In this document: positions 27,420 through 36,903 of the stretch, piece after piece | Layout of the letters: each line of letters begins with the position of its first letter | Position numbering within the stretch: position 1 is the first letter of the stretch | Assembly: GCA_041390685.1 (NCBI GenBank) | Contig: JAWKPL010000001.1 | Coordinates: forward strand, 1,302,001-1,366,000 | Length of the DNA stretch: 64,000 bases | From: JAIBBD01 sp041390685 | GTDB lineage: Bacteria; Chloroflexota; Dehalococcoidia; UBA2979 | Direction: 5' to 3' | Translations under genes and position numbers: made by a program | The notes under the pieces: generated by a model | Told to the model about the DNA's origin: nothing | What the model saw: the letters and a program-made list of their open reading frames with translations, nothing else | Databases searched by the model: none

Positions 27420-27886
27420 AAGGCCTGCTCAAGAGCATGGGCGTGACGCTCTCCGCGTTCGCCCGTAAGCCCGTTACCCGCCAGTACCCGGAAATGCATC
27501 GGGCGCTGCCGGAACGCGACCGCGCGTTCCCGATCCTGCTCTGGGATCACGAAATCGATGAACCGTTCTGCACCGGGTGTCACGCCTGCGAGCGCGCGTG
27601 CCCCGTCGAGTGCATGACCGTGCTGATGAAGGACAACCCGAACCACAAGTCGCAGGGCGGTGAGTCCTCGCGGCGCAAGATCATCGACAAGTTCTGGATC
27701 GACTACGGCCGGTGCATGCGCTGCAACATCTGCGTCGAAGTGTGCAACTTCGACGCGATCGCCATGAACAACACGTGGCAGGGCCATGAGCAGTCGGTCT
27801 ACGACCGCAGCGACCTCGTCCAGGAGTTGCCGCAGTTGCTCGCCGAGCACCGCAGCGGCGAGTTGAAGCCGTGGGTGGCGCCGTAA
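27416..27886 (+). CDS. nuoI: NADH-quinone oxidoreductase subunit I
   Basis: A ferredoxin-like subunit with two [4Fe-4S] clusters (156 residues). The motifs are CTGCHACERACP and CMRCNICVEVCN; the second lacks the usual final Pro but all eight Cys are present. It passes electrons toward NuoB. ATGA overlap with nuoH. Confidence 0.95.
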   Translation: MKGLLKSMGVTLSAFARKPVTRQYPEMHRALPERDRAFPILLWDHEIDEPFCTGCHACERACPVECMTVLMKDNPNHKSQGGESSRRKIIDKFWIDYGRCMRCNICVEVCNFDAIAMNNTWQGHEQSVYDRSDLVQELPQLLAEHRSGELKPWVAP

Positions 27887-28521
27887 TGATGCAGCGGATG
27901 CAGCGAATCCCCCTTCCCGCCCAGCTTGACCGGGTCATCCTCGGCGGCAGCCTCGTCGCGGGGTTGATCCTCATCCCGGTCGTCGTGGCGCTGGTCGCCC
28001 TGCTGGCCGCGGATCAGATCACCGGCCCCGAGCTGGTGTGGTGGTTGCTCGCCGTGGTCATCGTCACGGCCGCACTCGGCGCGGTGCTCCTGCGTAATGT
28101 CGTGCATGCGGCGCTCAGCCTTGTCGTCGTCGCGCTCGGGATCGCGGGCATGTTCTTGTTGCTCGCGTCCGAGTTCCTGGCCCTCGTACAGGTCCTCGTG
28201 TACGGCGGCGGCGTCACCATCCTCCTGCTTTTCGGTCTCATGCTCACCAACGCTCAGGACGACCCCATCGTGCAGGACGGCTCTCAGAAGCCGTTCGCCT
28301 TCGGCGTTGGTATCGCGCTGGGCGCGGTCATCACCATCGCCATGACGGATGCCACCTGGGACGCCGGTTCGAGGTCGGTCGTGGCCTTCCGCGCGCTCGG
28401 CGAGCGGCTCTACCGAGACTTCGGCGTGCCGTTCGAGGTCGCCTCGCTCGTGTTGCTCGTCGCGCTCGTCGGCGCGATCGCAATCTCCCGGCGCGACCAG
28501 GACGAGGAGGAAGCCGCTTGA
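27886..28521 (+). CDS. nuoJ: NADH-quinone oxidoreductase subunit J
   Basis: A five-helix membrane subunit (211 residues). The region ALSLVVVALGIAGMFLLLASEFLALVQVLVYGGG (about residues 80-110) holds the pi-bulge helix typical of NuoJ. I chose the ATG at 27886, which overlaps the nuoI TAA, giving MMQRMQRIPLP. Confidence 0.94.
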   Translation: MMQRMQRIPLPAQLDRVILGGSLVAGLILIPVVVALVALLAADQITGPELVWWLLAVVIVTAALGAVLLRNVVHAALSLVVVALGIAGMFLLLASEFLALVQVLVYGGGVTILLLFGLMLTNAQDDPIVQDGSQKPFAFGVGIALGAVITIAMTDATWDAGSRSVVAFRALGERLYRDFGVPFEVASLVLLVALVGAIAISRRDQDEEEAA

Positions 28522-28826
28522 TTCCGCTGGAGAACTTCCTCGTCCTCTCGGGCATCCTGTTCGCGATCGGCTTCTACGGCGTCCTTGCGCGCCGCAGTGC
28601 GATCCTGATCCTCGTCTCCGTCGAACTGATGCTCGCGGCGGTATCGATCAACTTCGTCGCGTTCGCGACCTACCTCGACCCCGACTTCTTCACCGGCATC
28701 ATCTTCTCGATCTTCGTGATCGTCGTCGCCGCGGCCGAGGTCGGCCTGGCGCTGGGCATCGTGTTGCGAGCCTTCCGCGAGCGCGCCACCGCGAACGTGG
28801 ACGAGGCGAGCGACCTCAAGTGGTAG
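28518..28826 (+). CDS. nuoK: NADH-quinone oxidoreductase subunit K
   Basis: A three-helix subunit (102 residues) with the conserved membrane Glu residues in VSVELMLAAVSINFV and VAAAEVGLALGIV, part of the proton path. The start is TTG at 28518 in a TTGA overlap with nuoJ. Confidence 0.95.
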   Translation: MIPLENFLVLSGILFAIGFYGVLARRSAILILVSVELMLAAVSINFVAFATYLDPDFFTGIIFSIFVIVVAAAEVGLALGIVLRAFRERATANVDEASDLKW

Positions 28827-28870
28827 TCGGGACGTTCGTCGTCGCGTAGCCGGGCGTAGGGGGCACCTCG

Positions 28871-30778
28871 ATGGGCATGGAGCAGGTAGGCCTGCTTCCC
28901 GCGATCCTCGCGGGGGCATTCGTGGTCGTGGCGCTCTTCAACGCATTCCTGCCCCGCCGTGGCGACTGGCTCGTCATCCTGGCGATGCTCGCCGTCATCG
29001 TCATCGGCTTCCTGGTCATCAAGGACTTCCAGACGTACTTCCACGACGGCCACTTCGAGCCGCGCGGCGAGAACGCGTACTCGTTCGAGTGGATCAACAT
29101 CGGCGACGGCATCTTCGCCATCGACTTCACCACGTGGGTCGACAGCATCACCGTCGTCATGATCGCGGTCGTGTCCATCGTCGCGCTCATGGTCATGGTC
29201 TACTCCGTCGGCTACATGCATGGAGAGCGCCGCTACGGCTGGTACTTCGCCGTGCTCGCCCTCTTCACCGCCGCGATGTTGACGCTCGTCATCTCCGGCA
29301 ACCTGCTCATCACCTACTTCGCCTGGGAAGGCGTCGGTCTCGCGTCGTTCCTGCTGATTGGTTTCTACTGGGAGCGCCAGTCCGCGGCCGAGGCAGCGAA
29401 GAAGGCGTTCATCACCACTCGCATTGGTGACGTCGGCCTGCTCATCGGCATCATCCTGCTCTGGCGCGAGGCCGGGACCTTCGACATTCAGCAGATCATC
29501 GCCTTCGCCGAAGAGGGCGGATTCGGTGAGACGTACCTCACCGTCGCGATGCTGTTCCTGTTCCTCGGCGCGGTTGGCAAGTCGGCGCAGTTCCCGCTGC
29601 ACGTCTGGCTGCCCGACGCCATGGAAGGCCCGACGCCGGTCAGCGCGCTTATCCACGCAGCGACGATGGTGGTCGCCGGGGTGTACCTCGTCGCGCGCAT
29701 GATGCCGGTCTTCGACCAGGTGCTGATCGCCCGCGATGTGGTGCTCTACACCGGCCTCATCACGGCGGCAATGGCCGCGACCATGGGCCTCGTGGCCAGT
29801 GACATCAAGCGCGTCCTCGCGTTCTCGACGGTCTCCCAGCTCGGCTTCATGTTCGTCGCGCTCGGCGTCGGTTCCGTGACGGCGGCCATGTTCCACCTGT
29901 TCACTCACGCCTTCTTCAAGGCGCTGCTGTTCCTCGGCTCGGGGTCCGTTATCCACGCCACCGAGCGGCAGGAGGTCGAGTACCTCGGCGGGCTCCGCAA
30001 GAAGCAGCCGATCACGGCGGCGACATTCATGATCGGGTCGCTGGCGCTCGCCGGCATCATCCCGCTCGCGGGCTTCTGGTCGAAGGACGAGATCCTCCAC
30101 GTGAGCCTGAACGAGGGCAGCCTGCCCGTCTACGTTGTCCTTGCGGCCACCGCCGTCCTGACCGCCATCTACACGACGCGCCTCGTCCTGCTCACATTCT
30201 TCGGTGAGCCACGAGACCACCACGCCTACGACCATGCGCACGAGTCGCCGCGCATCATGACGGTGCCGCTGCTCATCCTCTCGGTCCTCGCGGTAGTCGC
30301 CGGGTTCGTGATCTTCTCGTCCGTCGGCAAGGGCCTGGGGTTCGCTGGCGGCGTCGGCGAGGTCGTCTACACCGAGCACGCGCACGTCTTCGAGTTCGAT
30401 GCGCCGTTCGCGCTGGGCGCGACGCTCTCGGCGCTGTTCGGCATCGGCATCGGTCTCGTCTACTGGTGGGGCCGCGCCGAGCGCGCCGAGCGAGCCCGCA
30501 GCTGGGCCCCCGAGCTGCACGCGCTGCTGGTCAACCGCTACTACATGGATGACCTGTACCAGGCGATCATCAACCGCGTCGTCCTCGGCGCGGCGTCCGT
30601 CATCGCGATCTTCGACAAGCGCGTGGTGAACGAGTCCGGCATCGACGGCGGCGCCCAGGGCGTCAGCTGGTTCGGCTTCCGCTTGAAGTTCCTGCAGACC
30701 GGCAAGATCCCGAACTACGCCCTCGCCATGGCGGTGGGTGTGGTCGCGCTCGCGCTGGTCGCCTTCAGGACGTCGTAA
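28871..30778 (+). CDS. nuoL: NADH-quinone oxidoreductase subunit L
   Basis: A large antiporter-like subunit (635 residues) with the lateral C-terminal helix. Family blocks: LITYFAWEGVGLASFLLIGF, AQFPLHVWLPDAMEGPTPVSALIHAATMV, and the Lys/His proton-path residues in HLFTHAFFKALLFLGSGSVIH. The C-terminus (YMDDLYQAIINRVVLG) is typical. It follows nuoK by 44 nt. Confidence 0.96.
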   Translation: MGMEQVGLLPAILAGAFVVVALFNAFLPRRGDWLVILAMLAVIVIGFLVIKDFQTYFHDGHFEPRGENAYSFEWINIGDGIFAIDFTTWVDSITVVMIAVVSIVALMVMVYSVGYMHGERRYGWYFAVLALFTAAMLTLVISGNLLITYFAWEGVGLASFLLIGFYWERQSAAEAAKKAFITTRIGDVGLLIGIILLWREAGTFDIQQIIAFAEEGGFGETYLTVAMLFLFLGAVGKSAQFPLHVWLPDAMEGPTPVSALIHAATMVVAGVYLVARMMPVFDQVLIARDVVLYTGLITAAMAATMGLVASDIKRVLAFSTVSQLGFMFVALGVGSVTAAMFHLFTHAFFKALLFLGSGSVIHATERQEVEYLGGLRKKQPITAATFMIGSLALAGIIPLAGFWSKDEILHVSLNEGSLPVYVVLAATAVLTAIYTTRLVLLTFFGEPRDHHAYDHAHESPRIMTVPLLILSVLAVVAGFVIFSSVGKGLGFAGGVGEVVYTEHAHVFEFDAPFALGATLSALFGIGIGLVYWWGRAERAERARSWAPELHALLVNRYYMDDLYQAIINRVVLGAASVIAIFDKRVVNESGIDGGAQGVSWFGFRLKFLQTGKIPNYALAMAVGVVALALVAFRTS

Positions 30779-30796
30779 CGGCGAGGAGAGAGGCGA

Positions 30797-32287
30797 TTGT
30801 CCAGTAACGACAGCTACCTGCTGCTAGCGCTGTTCCTGATACCCCTCGGCACCGCCGTGCTGCTGATGCTCGTCCCCTCGAGGGAGCGCGGTGCGATTGT
30901 CGCCATCACCGGGGTGTCCAGCTTCGTGATGTTCGTCATCTCCGTGTACATCTTCGCCCAGTTCGACTACGAGGGCGCCCAGTTCCAGGCCGTGAAGGCC
31001 TGGACCTGGATGGAGAACATCGGCTTCCTCGGTGAGAAGGGCATCCAGCTCAAAGTCGGCCTCGATGGCATCGCCGCGCCAATGGTGCTGCTGACCGGCA
31101 TCATCACCATGGCCGGCACCTGGGTCTCCTGGAAGATCCAGCACCGCACCAAGGACTTCTTCATCCTCCTCTACATCCTCGTGGCGGGCGTCTACGGCAC
31201 CTTCGTGATGCTCGACCTCTTCTTCTTCTTCCTCCTGTACGAGACCGCCGTGCTTCCCATGTACCTGCTCATCGCGGTCTGGGGCTCCACGCGCAAGGAG
31301 TACGGCGCGATGAAGCTCATGATGATGCTCGTCGCGGCGTCCATCCTCATCTTCACGGGCATCTTCGCCATCTTTAGCGAGGCCGGGCTCGCCACGTTCG
31401 ACCTGACGAGGTTGTTCGGCGCCGAGTACGACCCCACGATGCAGAAGATCTTCTTCCCGATGATCGCCATCGGATGCGGCACCCTGGGCGGCATGTTCCC
31501 GTTCCACGCCTGGTCGCCCGACGGCCACGCCTCCGCTCCCACCGCCGTCTCGATGCTCCACGCGGGCGTACTGATGAAGCTCGGCGCGTTCGGCATCATC
31601 CGCCTCGGCTTCCAGATCCTCCCGGAGGGCGCCGCGTTCTGGGCGCCCGGCCTGATCACCGTGGGCATCACCGCGGCGCTCTATGGCGCCATCTCCGCGC
31701 TACGGCAGACAGACCTCAAGCTGATGTCGGGCTTTTCCTCCGTGTCCCACATGGGCTACGTCTTCGTCGGTCTCGGGACGCTGAACGTCGTCGGGATGAG
31801 CGGCGCGGTGCTGCAGATGTTCGCGCACGGGGTGATGACGGCCCTCTTCTTCCTCCTGATCGGTGGGCTCTACGACCAGTCCCACAACCGCGAGATCCCG
31901 AACTTCTCCGGCATGGCGAAGCAGATGCCCATCTGGACGGTCTTCTTCATCATCGGCGGTATGGCCTCGCTGGGCCTGCCCGGCCTCTCGGGCTTCGTCG
32001 CGGAACTGCACATCTTCGTCGGGACGTTCCGCTCGTATCCCATCGTGGGAGGCCTGGCGGTGCTGACGGCGGCGATTACCGCGACGTACCTCGTGCGCAT
32101 GTTCGCCCAGGCGTTCTTCGGCGAGATGAACCCGCGCTGGTCCGGGTTGAACGAGATCACCTGGACCGAGCGAGCGGGCGCGACGGTGCTCGTGATCGCC
32201 ATCCTGGCGCTCGGCCTGTGGCCGTCGCCATGGGTTGACCGCATCTCGACGACGCTGGCCCAGACGATTCCGGGGGTATCGCTGTGA
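30797..32287 (+). CDS. nuoM: NADH-quinone oxidoreductase subunit M
   Basis: A proton-pumping antiporter-like subunit (496 residues). Blocks: LYETAVLPMYLLIAVWG (conserved Glu), MFPFHAWSPDGHASAPTAVSM and FSSVSHMGYVFVGLG. The start is TTG at 30797 with GGAGAGAGG upstream. It overlaps nuoN by 4 nt. Confidence 0.96.
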   Translation: MSSNDSYLLLALFLIPLGTAVLLMLVPSRERGAIVAITGVSSFVMFVISVYIFAQFDYEGAQFQAVKAWTWMENIGFLGEKGIQLKVGLDGIAAPMVLLTGIITMAGTWVSWKIQHRTKDFFILLYILVAGVYGTFVMLDLFFFFLLYETAVLPMYLLIAVWGSTRKEYGAMKLMMMLVAASILIFTGIFAIFSEAGLATFDLTRLFGAEYDPTMQKIFFPMIAIGCGTLGGMFPFHAWSPDGHASAPTAVSMLHAGVLMKLGAFGIIRLGFQILPEGAAFWAPGLITVGITAALYGAISALRQTDLKLMSGFSSVSHMGYVFVGLGTLNVVGMSGAVLQMFAHGVMTALFFLLIGGLYDQSHNREIPNFSGMAKQMPIWTVFFIIGGMASLGLPGLSGFVAELHIFVGTFRSYPIVGGLAVLTAAITATYLVRMFAQAFFGEMNPRWSGLNEITWTERAGATVLVIAILALGLWPSPWVDRISTTLAQTIPGVSL

Positions 32288-33777
32288 GCGACCTCAACTT
32301 CGACTACGCGCTGCTGATCCCCGAGTTCATCCTGGCGGCCACGGCTGGCGTGGTGCTCCTCGCAGACGCGTTCCGGCGCGAGCTGCGTGTGAGCCGAGCC
32401 GTCCTGCCAGGTATCACCGCCGTCGGCGCGCTGGCCGCCGGCGTCACCAGCCTGCTGTTCGTGAACGAGACCGACAACTTCGCCAGCCTCGTCGCGATCG
32501 ACAACTTCACGACGTTCTTCCGGGTTCTGTTCGCCGCCACGCTCGTTGTGGTGGTGCTCGGCTCGTACGAGTTCGTCTCGAGGGAGATTCGCCACCAGGG
32601 CGAGTTCTACTCGATGCTCGTCCTCATGACCCTCGGAGCGAGCTTCCTCGCTTCCGCCCAGGAGCTGCTGACCGCCTACATCGGCATCGAGCTGCTCTCC
32701 TTCTCAGCGTACGTCGCTGTGTCGCTGCAGAAGCATGACCGCCGGTCTGGCGAGGCCGGCCTCAAGTACGTCCTCCTGGGGGGCGTTGCCTCCGCCATCC
32801 TGCTCTACGGCCTCAGCCTCATCTACGGGTCGGCGGGTTCCACCAGCTATGCAGAGATCGGCGCGCGGCTGGCCGAGGGGACCGAGGGCTTCGAGCTCCC
32901 GCTGCTCCTCGGCCTTGTGATGCTCGTCGCCGGCCTCGGATTCAAGGCGTCGGCGGTGCCGTTCCACATGTGGACCCCGGACGCATACGAGGGCGCGCCA
33001 CTCCCCGTGACCGCGATGCTCTCCACCGTCTCGAAGGCCGCGGTCTTCGGCCTCTTCCTGCGCTTCTTCTCCGGTCCGCTGCTCCCCGTCATCGACGACT
33101 GGCAGTGGATGGTGGCCGTGATCGCGCTGCTCACGATGGTCGTGGGGAACCTCGTCGCGATTCAGCAGCACAACATCAAGCGACTGCTTGCTTATTCCTC
33201 CATCGGCCAGGTCGGCTTCATGCTGATGGCGATCACCACGGTCTCAGACGCCTCGGCGTCCGCTTTGCTGCTCCACATGGGCGGCTACCTGATCACCAAC
33301 CTCGCAGTGTTCATGGGCGTGATCGCGTTCTACAACCACTCCCGCACCGAGGAGATCAGCGGCTTCCGCGGTCTTGCGGAGACGAACCCGTACCTCGCGC
33401 TGGTGATCATGGCCGGGCTCTTCTCCCTCAGCGGGATGCCGCTCCTCGCCGGCTTCACCACGAAGTTCATCCTCTTCCAGGCGGCCGCCGATGCCGGGTA
33501 CCTCTGGCTCGTGAGCGTCGCCGTCATCATGAGCACCATCTCTCTGTACTACTACCTGATGGTGGTGAGGCAGATGTACGTGCTCGAGCCGGCGGGCCAG
33601 CCGGACGCTGACTCGGCCACGGTCCACGGCGATCGCCCGGAGCTGCGCTGGCGGGTTTCGCCCGCTTCCTACCTCACGACGGGTGCGCTGCTTCTCGCCA
33701 TCGTCTTCGTCGGCGTGTACGCAACCCCGCTGCTCACGGCGGCCGACCGCGCCGTGGCAGTGCTGTTCCCCGTCTGA
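32284..33777 (+). CDS. nuoN: NADH-quinone oxidoreductase subunit N
   Basis: The third antiporter-like subunit (497 residues): LLTAYIGIELLSFSAYV, AVPFHMWTPDAYEGAPLPVTA and LLAYSSIGQVGFMLMA are diagnostic. It is the last gene of the operon and is followed by a 20-bp bidirectional terminator. The operon has no nuoE, nuoF or nuoG. Confidence 0.96.
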   Translation: MSDLNFDYALLIPEFILAATAGVVLLADAFRRELRVSRAVLPGITAVGALAAGVTSLLFVNETDNFASLVAIDNFTTFFRVLFAATLVVVVLGSYEFVSREIRHQGEFYSMLVLMTLGASFLASAQELLTAYIGIELLSFSAYVAVSLQKHDRRSGEAGLKYVLLGGVASAILLYGLSLIYGSAGSTSYAEIGARLAEGTEGFELPLLLGLVMLVAGLGFKASAVPFHMWTPDAYEGAPLPVTAMLSTVSKAAVFGLFLRFFSGPLLPVIDDWQWMVAVIALLTMVVGNLVAIQQHNIKRLLAYSSIGQVGFMLMAITTVSDASASALLLHMGGYLITNLAVFMGVIAFYNHSRTEEISGFRGLAETNPYLALVIMAGLFSLSGMPLLAGFTTKFILFQAAADAGYLWLVSVAVIMSTISLYYYLMVVRQMYVLEPAGQPDADSATVHGDRPELRWRVSPASYLTTGALLLAIVFVGVYATPLLTAADRAVAVLFPV

Positions 33778-33792
33778 CGCACGACCGCGACC

Positions 33793-33836
33793 CACAACAA
33801 GAGAGCCGCCCCCAGAGGGGCGGCTCTCTTGTTGTG
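33793..33836. terminator. Bidirectional terminator between nuoN and glnA
   Basis: A 20-bp perfect stem (33793-33812 with 33817-33836), loop CAGA, with A-rich and T-rich outer ends (CAACAAGAGAG and CTCTCTTGTTG) so that both strands give a U-containing tail. It serves the convergent nuo and gln transcripts. Confidence 0.9.
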
Positions 33837-33847
33837 CCGCTTCGGCG

Positions 33848-35179
33848 CTACAGCGTGCCGAGGTAGCGGTCGAGCTCGAACTGCGACACCTGCGCTCGGT
33901 ATTCGGCCCACTCGTGCCGCTTGTTCTTCACCAGCGAGTCCACGATATGGTCGCCAAGCGTGGCACGCATGAGGTCCGATCGCTCGAACGCACGGATCGC
34001 CTCGTTCAGTGACGCCGGCAGTGGCGCGATGCCGCGCGCTTCAACGTCGGACGGGTTCAGGTCACGCACGTCCTGCTCCAGCGGCGGCGGAAGCGCCTCG
34101 CCGCGCTCGATGCCCGCCAGCCCCGCTGCGAGGATCGCCGCGAATACGAGGTACGGGTTGCATGCCGCGTCCGGGGCGCGGTACTCGATGCGCGCGGCTG
34201 TCCCTTCGCCCGGCCGCCGGCGCGGCACACGGAGCAAGTCAGCATGGTTGCGCGGCGACCACGTCGCGTACGTCGGCGCTTCGAAGCCTGGCACCAGGCG
34301 GCGATACGAGTTCACCCACTGATTGGTGAGCAGCATCATCTCTGGCGCGTGGCGAAGGATGCCCGCCATGAACTGCTCACCAGCCTCCGAGAGCCCGGAC
34401 GGCCTGCCACTGCCGTCGAAGACGTTCTCTTCGCCGCGGAAGAGAGAGAACTGGAGGTGCATACCCGAGCCGTTCTCGTGGGTCAGCGGCTTCGGCATGA
34501 ACGTGGCATAGACGCCATGGTTCATCGCCACCTCTTTGACGACGAGGCGGTACGTCATCACTGAGTCGGCCATCGTGAGCGCATCCGTGTACCGGAGGTC
34601 GATCTCATGCTGGCTTGGGGCGCCCTCATGGTGACTGAGGGCGACCGGGATGCCCATCTCCTCAAGGGTCAGCACCGTCTCTCGCCTCAGGTCCGACCCG
34701 CTGTCGAGCGGCGTCAGGTCGAAGTACCCGCCGCTGTCGAGCGGCTCGAGGGAGTATGCGTCGCGGAAGTAGAAGTACTCGATCTCGGGTGAGACGTAGC
34801 ACGTGAACCCGGCCGCGGCCGCCCGCCCCACGGCCCGCTTCAGGATCCACCGCGGGTCGCCTTCGAACGGTTCACCGTCCGGCCCCTCGATGTCGGAGAA
34901 CATGCGCGCCACGGCTCGCTCACGAGGGCGCCACGGGAGCAACTGAAACGTCTGCGGGTCGGGGCGAATGATCATGTCCGCCTCGTCCGTACGTGCGAAC
35001 CCCTCGATCGAGGCTCCGTCGAAGCTGATGCCGTCGTCGAGCGCGTGCTCCAGTTCCTCAACCGTGATCGCGACGGACTTCAGCATCCCCAGTAGATCCG
35101 TGAACCACAGGCGGATGAACTTCACGTCGTGGTCGCGGCACGCCTGCAACACGTGCTGGCGGGAGTCCAGGTCCTGCAT
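33848..35179 (-). CDS. glnA: Glutamine synthetase, type I (alpha-like)
   Basis: Makes glutamine from glutamate, ammonia and ATP (443 residues). Blocks: FDGASIEGFARTDEADM, metal/glutamate site in YFDLTPLDSGSD and HHEGAPSQHEIDLRY, ATP-site KPLTHENGSGMHLQFSLF and NPYLVFAAILAAGL. It lacks the adenylylation-site Tyr region found in the neighbouring copy, consistent with the GSI-alpha class. It lies 110 nt downstream of the second glnA, with a hairpin between. Confidence 0.94.
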   Translation of the reverse strand: MQDLDSRQHVLQACRDHDVKFIRLWFTDLLGMLKSVAITVEELEHALDDGISFDGASIEGFARTDEADMIIRPDPQTFQLLPWRPRERAVARMFSDIEGPDGEPFEGDPRWILKRAVGRAAAAGFTCYVSPEIEYFYFRDAYSLEPLDSGGYFDLTPLDSGSDLRRETVLTLEEMGIPVALSHHEGAPSQHEIDLRYTDALTMADSVMTYRLVVKEVAMNHGVYATFMPKPLTHENGSGMHLQFSLFRGEENVFDGSGRPSGLSEAGEQFMAGILRHAPEMMLLTNQWVNSYRRLVPGFEAPTYATWSPRNHADLLRVPRRRPGEGTAARIEYRAPDAACNPYLVFAAILAAGLAGIERGEALPPPLEQDVRDLNPSDVEARGIAPLPASLNEAIRAFERSDLMRATLGDHIVDSLVKNKRHEWAEYRAQVSQFELDRYLGTL

Positions 35180-35236
35180 CTCTCGTTACCTCCCGTCATC
35201 CCCGCGGGCCGGTCCCATTGGGCCGAGGGGAGAACA

Positions 35237-35266
35237 ACAGCGGCCCCGGATCCCCGGGGCCGCTGT
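35237..35266 (-). terminator. Hairpin between the two glutamine synthetase genes
   Basis: A 13-bp stem (35237-35249 with 35254-35266), loop ATCC; on the minus strand it is followed by TGTTCTCC. It may partly stop transcription from the upstream glnA and make expression of the two copies unequal. Confidence 0.6.
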
Positions 35267-35289
35267 GAACAGGTCGCCGCGCGGCGAAT

Positions 35290-36705
35290 CTACCCCGCGA
35301 AGTACAGTTCGTACTCGTACGGCGTGGGCCGGAGGCGCACCTCCTGCGCCTCAGAGCGCTTGTACTCGATCCACGTGTCGATGACGTCCTGGGTGAAGAC
35401 GCCGCCCTGCAGCAGGAAGTCGTGGTCGGCTTCCAGGGCATCGAGGGCCTCGTCGAGCGATCCGGGCACGGTGGGGACCTTCGCGGCCTCGTCCGGCGGG
35501 AGCTCGTAGATGTTGCGGTCCAGCGGGTCGCCCGGGTCGATCTGCTTCTGGATGCCGTCAAGGCCGGCCATCAGCATCGCCGCGAAGGCGAGGTACGGGT
35601 TGCACGTGGCATCCGCCGGCCGGAACTCGATACGCTTCGCGTTCGCGGACATCGAGTAGGTCGGGATCCGGATCGACGCCGAGCGGTTCCGCATCGAGTA
35701 CGCCAGGTTGACCGGCGCCTCGTAGTGCGGGACCAGCCGCTTGTACGAGTTGGTCGTCGGTGCCGCGAACGCGAGCACTGCGTGCGCGTGCTTCAGCAGG
35801 CCACCGATGTACCACCGGGCCAGCTGCGACAGCCCCGCGTAGCCGTTGGAGTCGTAGAACGCCGGCGCGCCGTTCTTCCAGAGCGACTGGTGGGTGTGCA
35901 TGCCCGTCCCGTTGTCGCCGTAGATCGGCTTCGCCATGAAGGTGGCGACTTTCCCGTACTTCCGGGCGACGGTCCGCACCACGTATTTGTACCACTGCGA
36001 GCGGTCTGCCTGCGTCGTCAGCGTGCCGAAGCGCATTGCCAGCTCGCCCTGGCCCGCCGTCGCCACCTCGTGGTGGTGCAGCTCCATTGGGATGCCGATG
36101 CCCTCGAGCGCCTCGACGAACTCGTTGCGCAGCTCCGTCTGCGTGTCAAACGGCGGGACCGGAGAGTAGCCTTCCTTGCCCGCGATCTTGAAGGAGAGGT
36201 TGCCGCCCTCCTCGCGTCCACTGTTCCACGAGCCCTCGTTCGAGTCCACGAAGTAGAACGCCGAGTTCTGCCCTTGCTGGAATCGGACGTCATCGAAGAT
36301 GAAGAACTCGAGCTCGGGCCCGAAGTACGCCGTGTCCGCGATCCCGGTGGTCTTGAGGTGCTCCTCAGCCTTCTTCGCGATCGCACGCGGGTCGCGGCTG
36401 TAGCGCTGGCGTGTCAGCGGGTCCGCCACGTCGCAGATGAGGCTCAACGTCGGCGTGTCGTACGCCGGGTCGATCACTGCCGTCTCGAGGTCCGGCATCA
36501 GCAGCATGTCTGATTCGTGGATCTGCTGGAACCCGCGGAGGCTCGATCCATCGAAGCCCTGGCCATCCGCGATCAGGTCCGCGTTCAGCCGGTGGGCGGG
36601 CAGTGTGAAGTGCTGCCAGCGACCGAGAAGGTCGGCCACCTTCAGATCGACGCGGCGGACGCTCCGTGAGCTCGCCAGATCGAGGACTTCCTGCAATGTC
36701 GCCAC
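35290..36705 (-). CDS. glnA: Glutamine synthetase, type I (beta-like)
   Basis: A second glutamine synthetase of 471 residues. Blocks: GFDGSSLRGFQQIHESDM, YFGPELEFFIFD, HHHEVATAGQGELAMRFG, MAKPIYGDNGTGMHTHQSLW and NPYLAFAAMLMAGLDGI. The segment DRNIYELPPDEA retains the Tyr that is adenylylated in GSI-beta enzymes. I chose the GTG at 36705 (MATLQEVLDLA), 5 nt after AAGAGG. It lies between the downstream glnA and a GlnR-like regulator gene, with four 11-bp-spaced operator half-sites about 130-165 nt upstream of its start. Confidence 0.95.
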   Translation of the reverse strand: MATLQEVLDLASSRSVRRVDLKVADLLGRWQHFTLPAHRLNADLIADGQGFDGSSLRGFQQIHESDMLLMPDLETAVIDPAYDTPTLSLICDVADPLTRQRYSRDPRAIAKKAEEHLKTTGIADTAYFGPELEFFIFDDVRFQQGQNSAFYFVDSNEGSWNSGREEGGNLSFKIAGKEGYSPVPPFDTQTELRNEFVEALEGIGIPMELHHHEVATAGQGELAMRFGTLTTQADRSQWYKYVVRTVARKYGKVATFMAKPIYGDNGTGMHTHQSLWKNGAPAFYDSNGYAGLSQLARWYIGGLLKHAHAVLAFAAPTTNSYKRLVPHYEAPVNLAYSMRNRSASIRIPTYSMSANAKRIEFRPADATCNPYLAFAAMLMAGLDGIQKQIDPGDPLDRNIYELPPDEAAKVPTVPGSLDEALDALEADHDFLLQGGVFTQDVIDTWIEYKRSEAQEVRLRPTPYEYELYFAG

Positions 36706-36833
36706 GTTCGCCTCTTCCCTCTGCCTGCGCATCCTGCTGCGCCTGCCTACCGCGAATGATGTGGTTGCCACGGACGGCGCCCGTCGCACGATTCTGTACC
36801 GTGCGGCGTCAGAGGGAAAGGTAAAGCTGGACG

Positions 36834-36871
36834 GTTACTCGACGATTACTCTGCTGTTACGAACATGTTTC
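36834..36871. promoter_or_regulatory. Putative GlnR-type operator upstream of glnA
   Basis: Four pentamers at exact 11-bp spacing on the plus strand: GTTAC 36834, ATTAC 36845, GTTAC 36856, GTTTC 36867 (on the minus strand GAAAC, GTAAC, GTAAT, GTAAC). This is the half-site composition and spacing described for actinobacterial GlnR boxes (gTnAC-n6-GaAAC), and fits tandem binding of an OmpR-family protein to one face of DNA. Confidence 0.65.
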
Positions 36872-36903
36872 GTGAGCGTGTACTGCGCGGATGGAGTGGG
36901 CGG

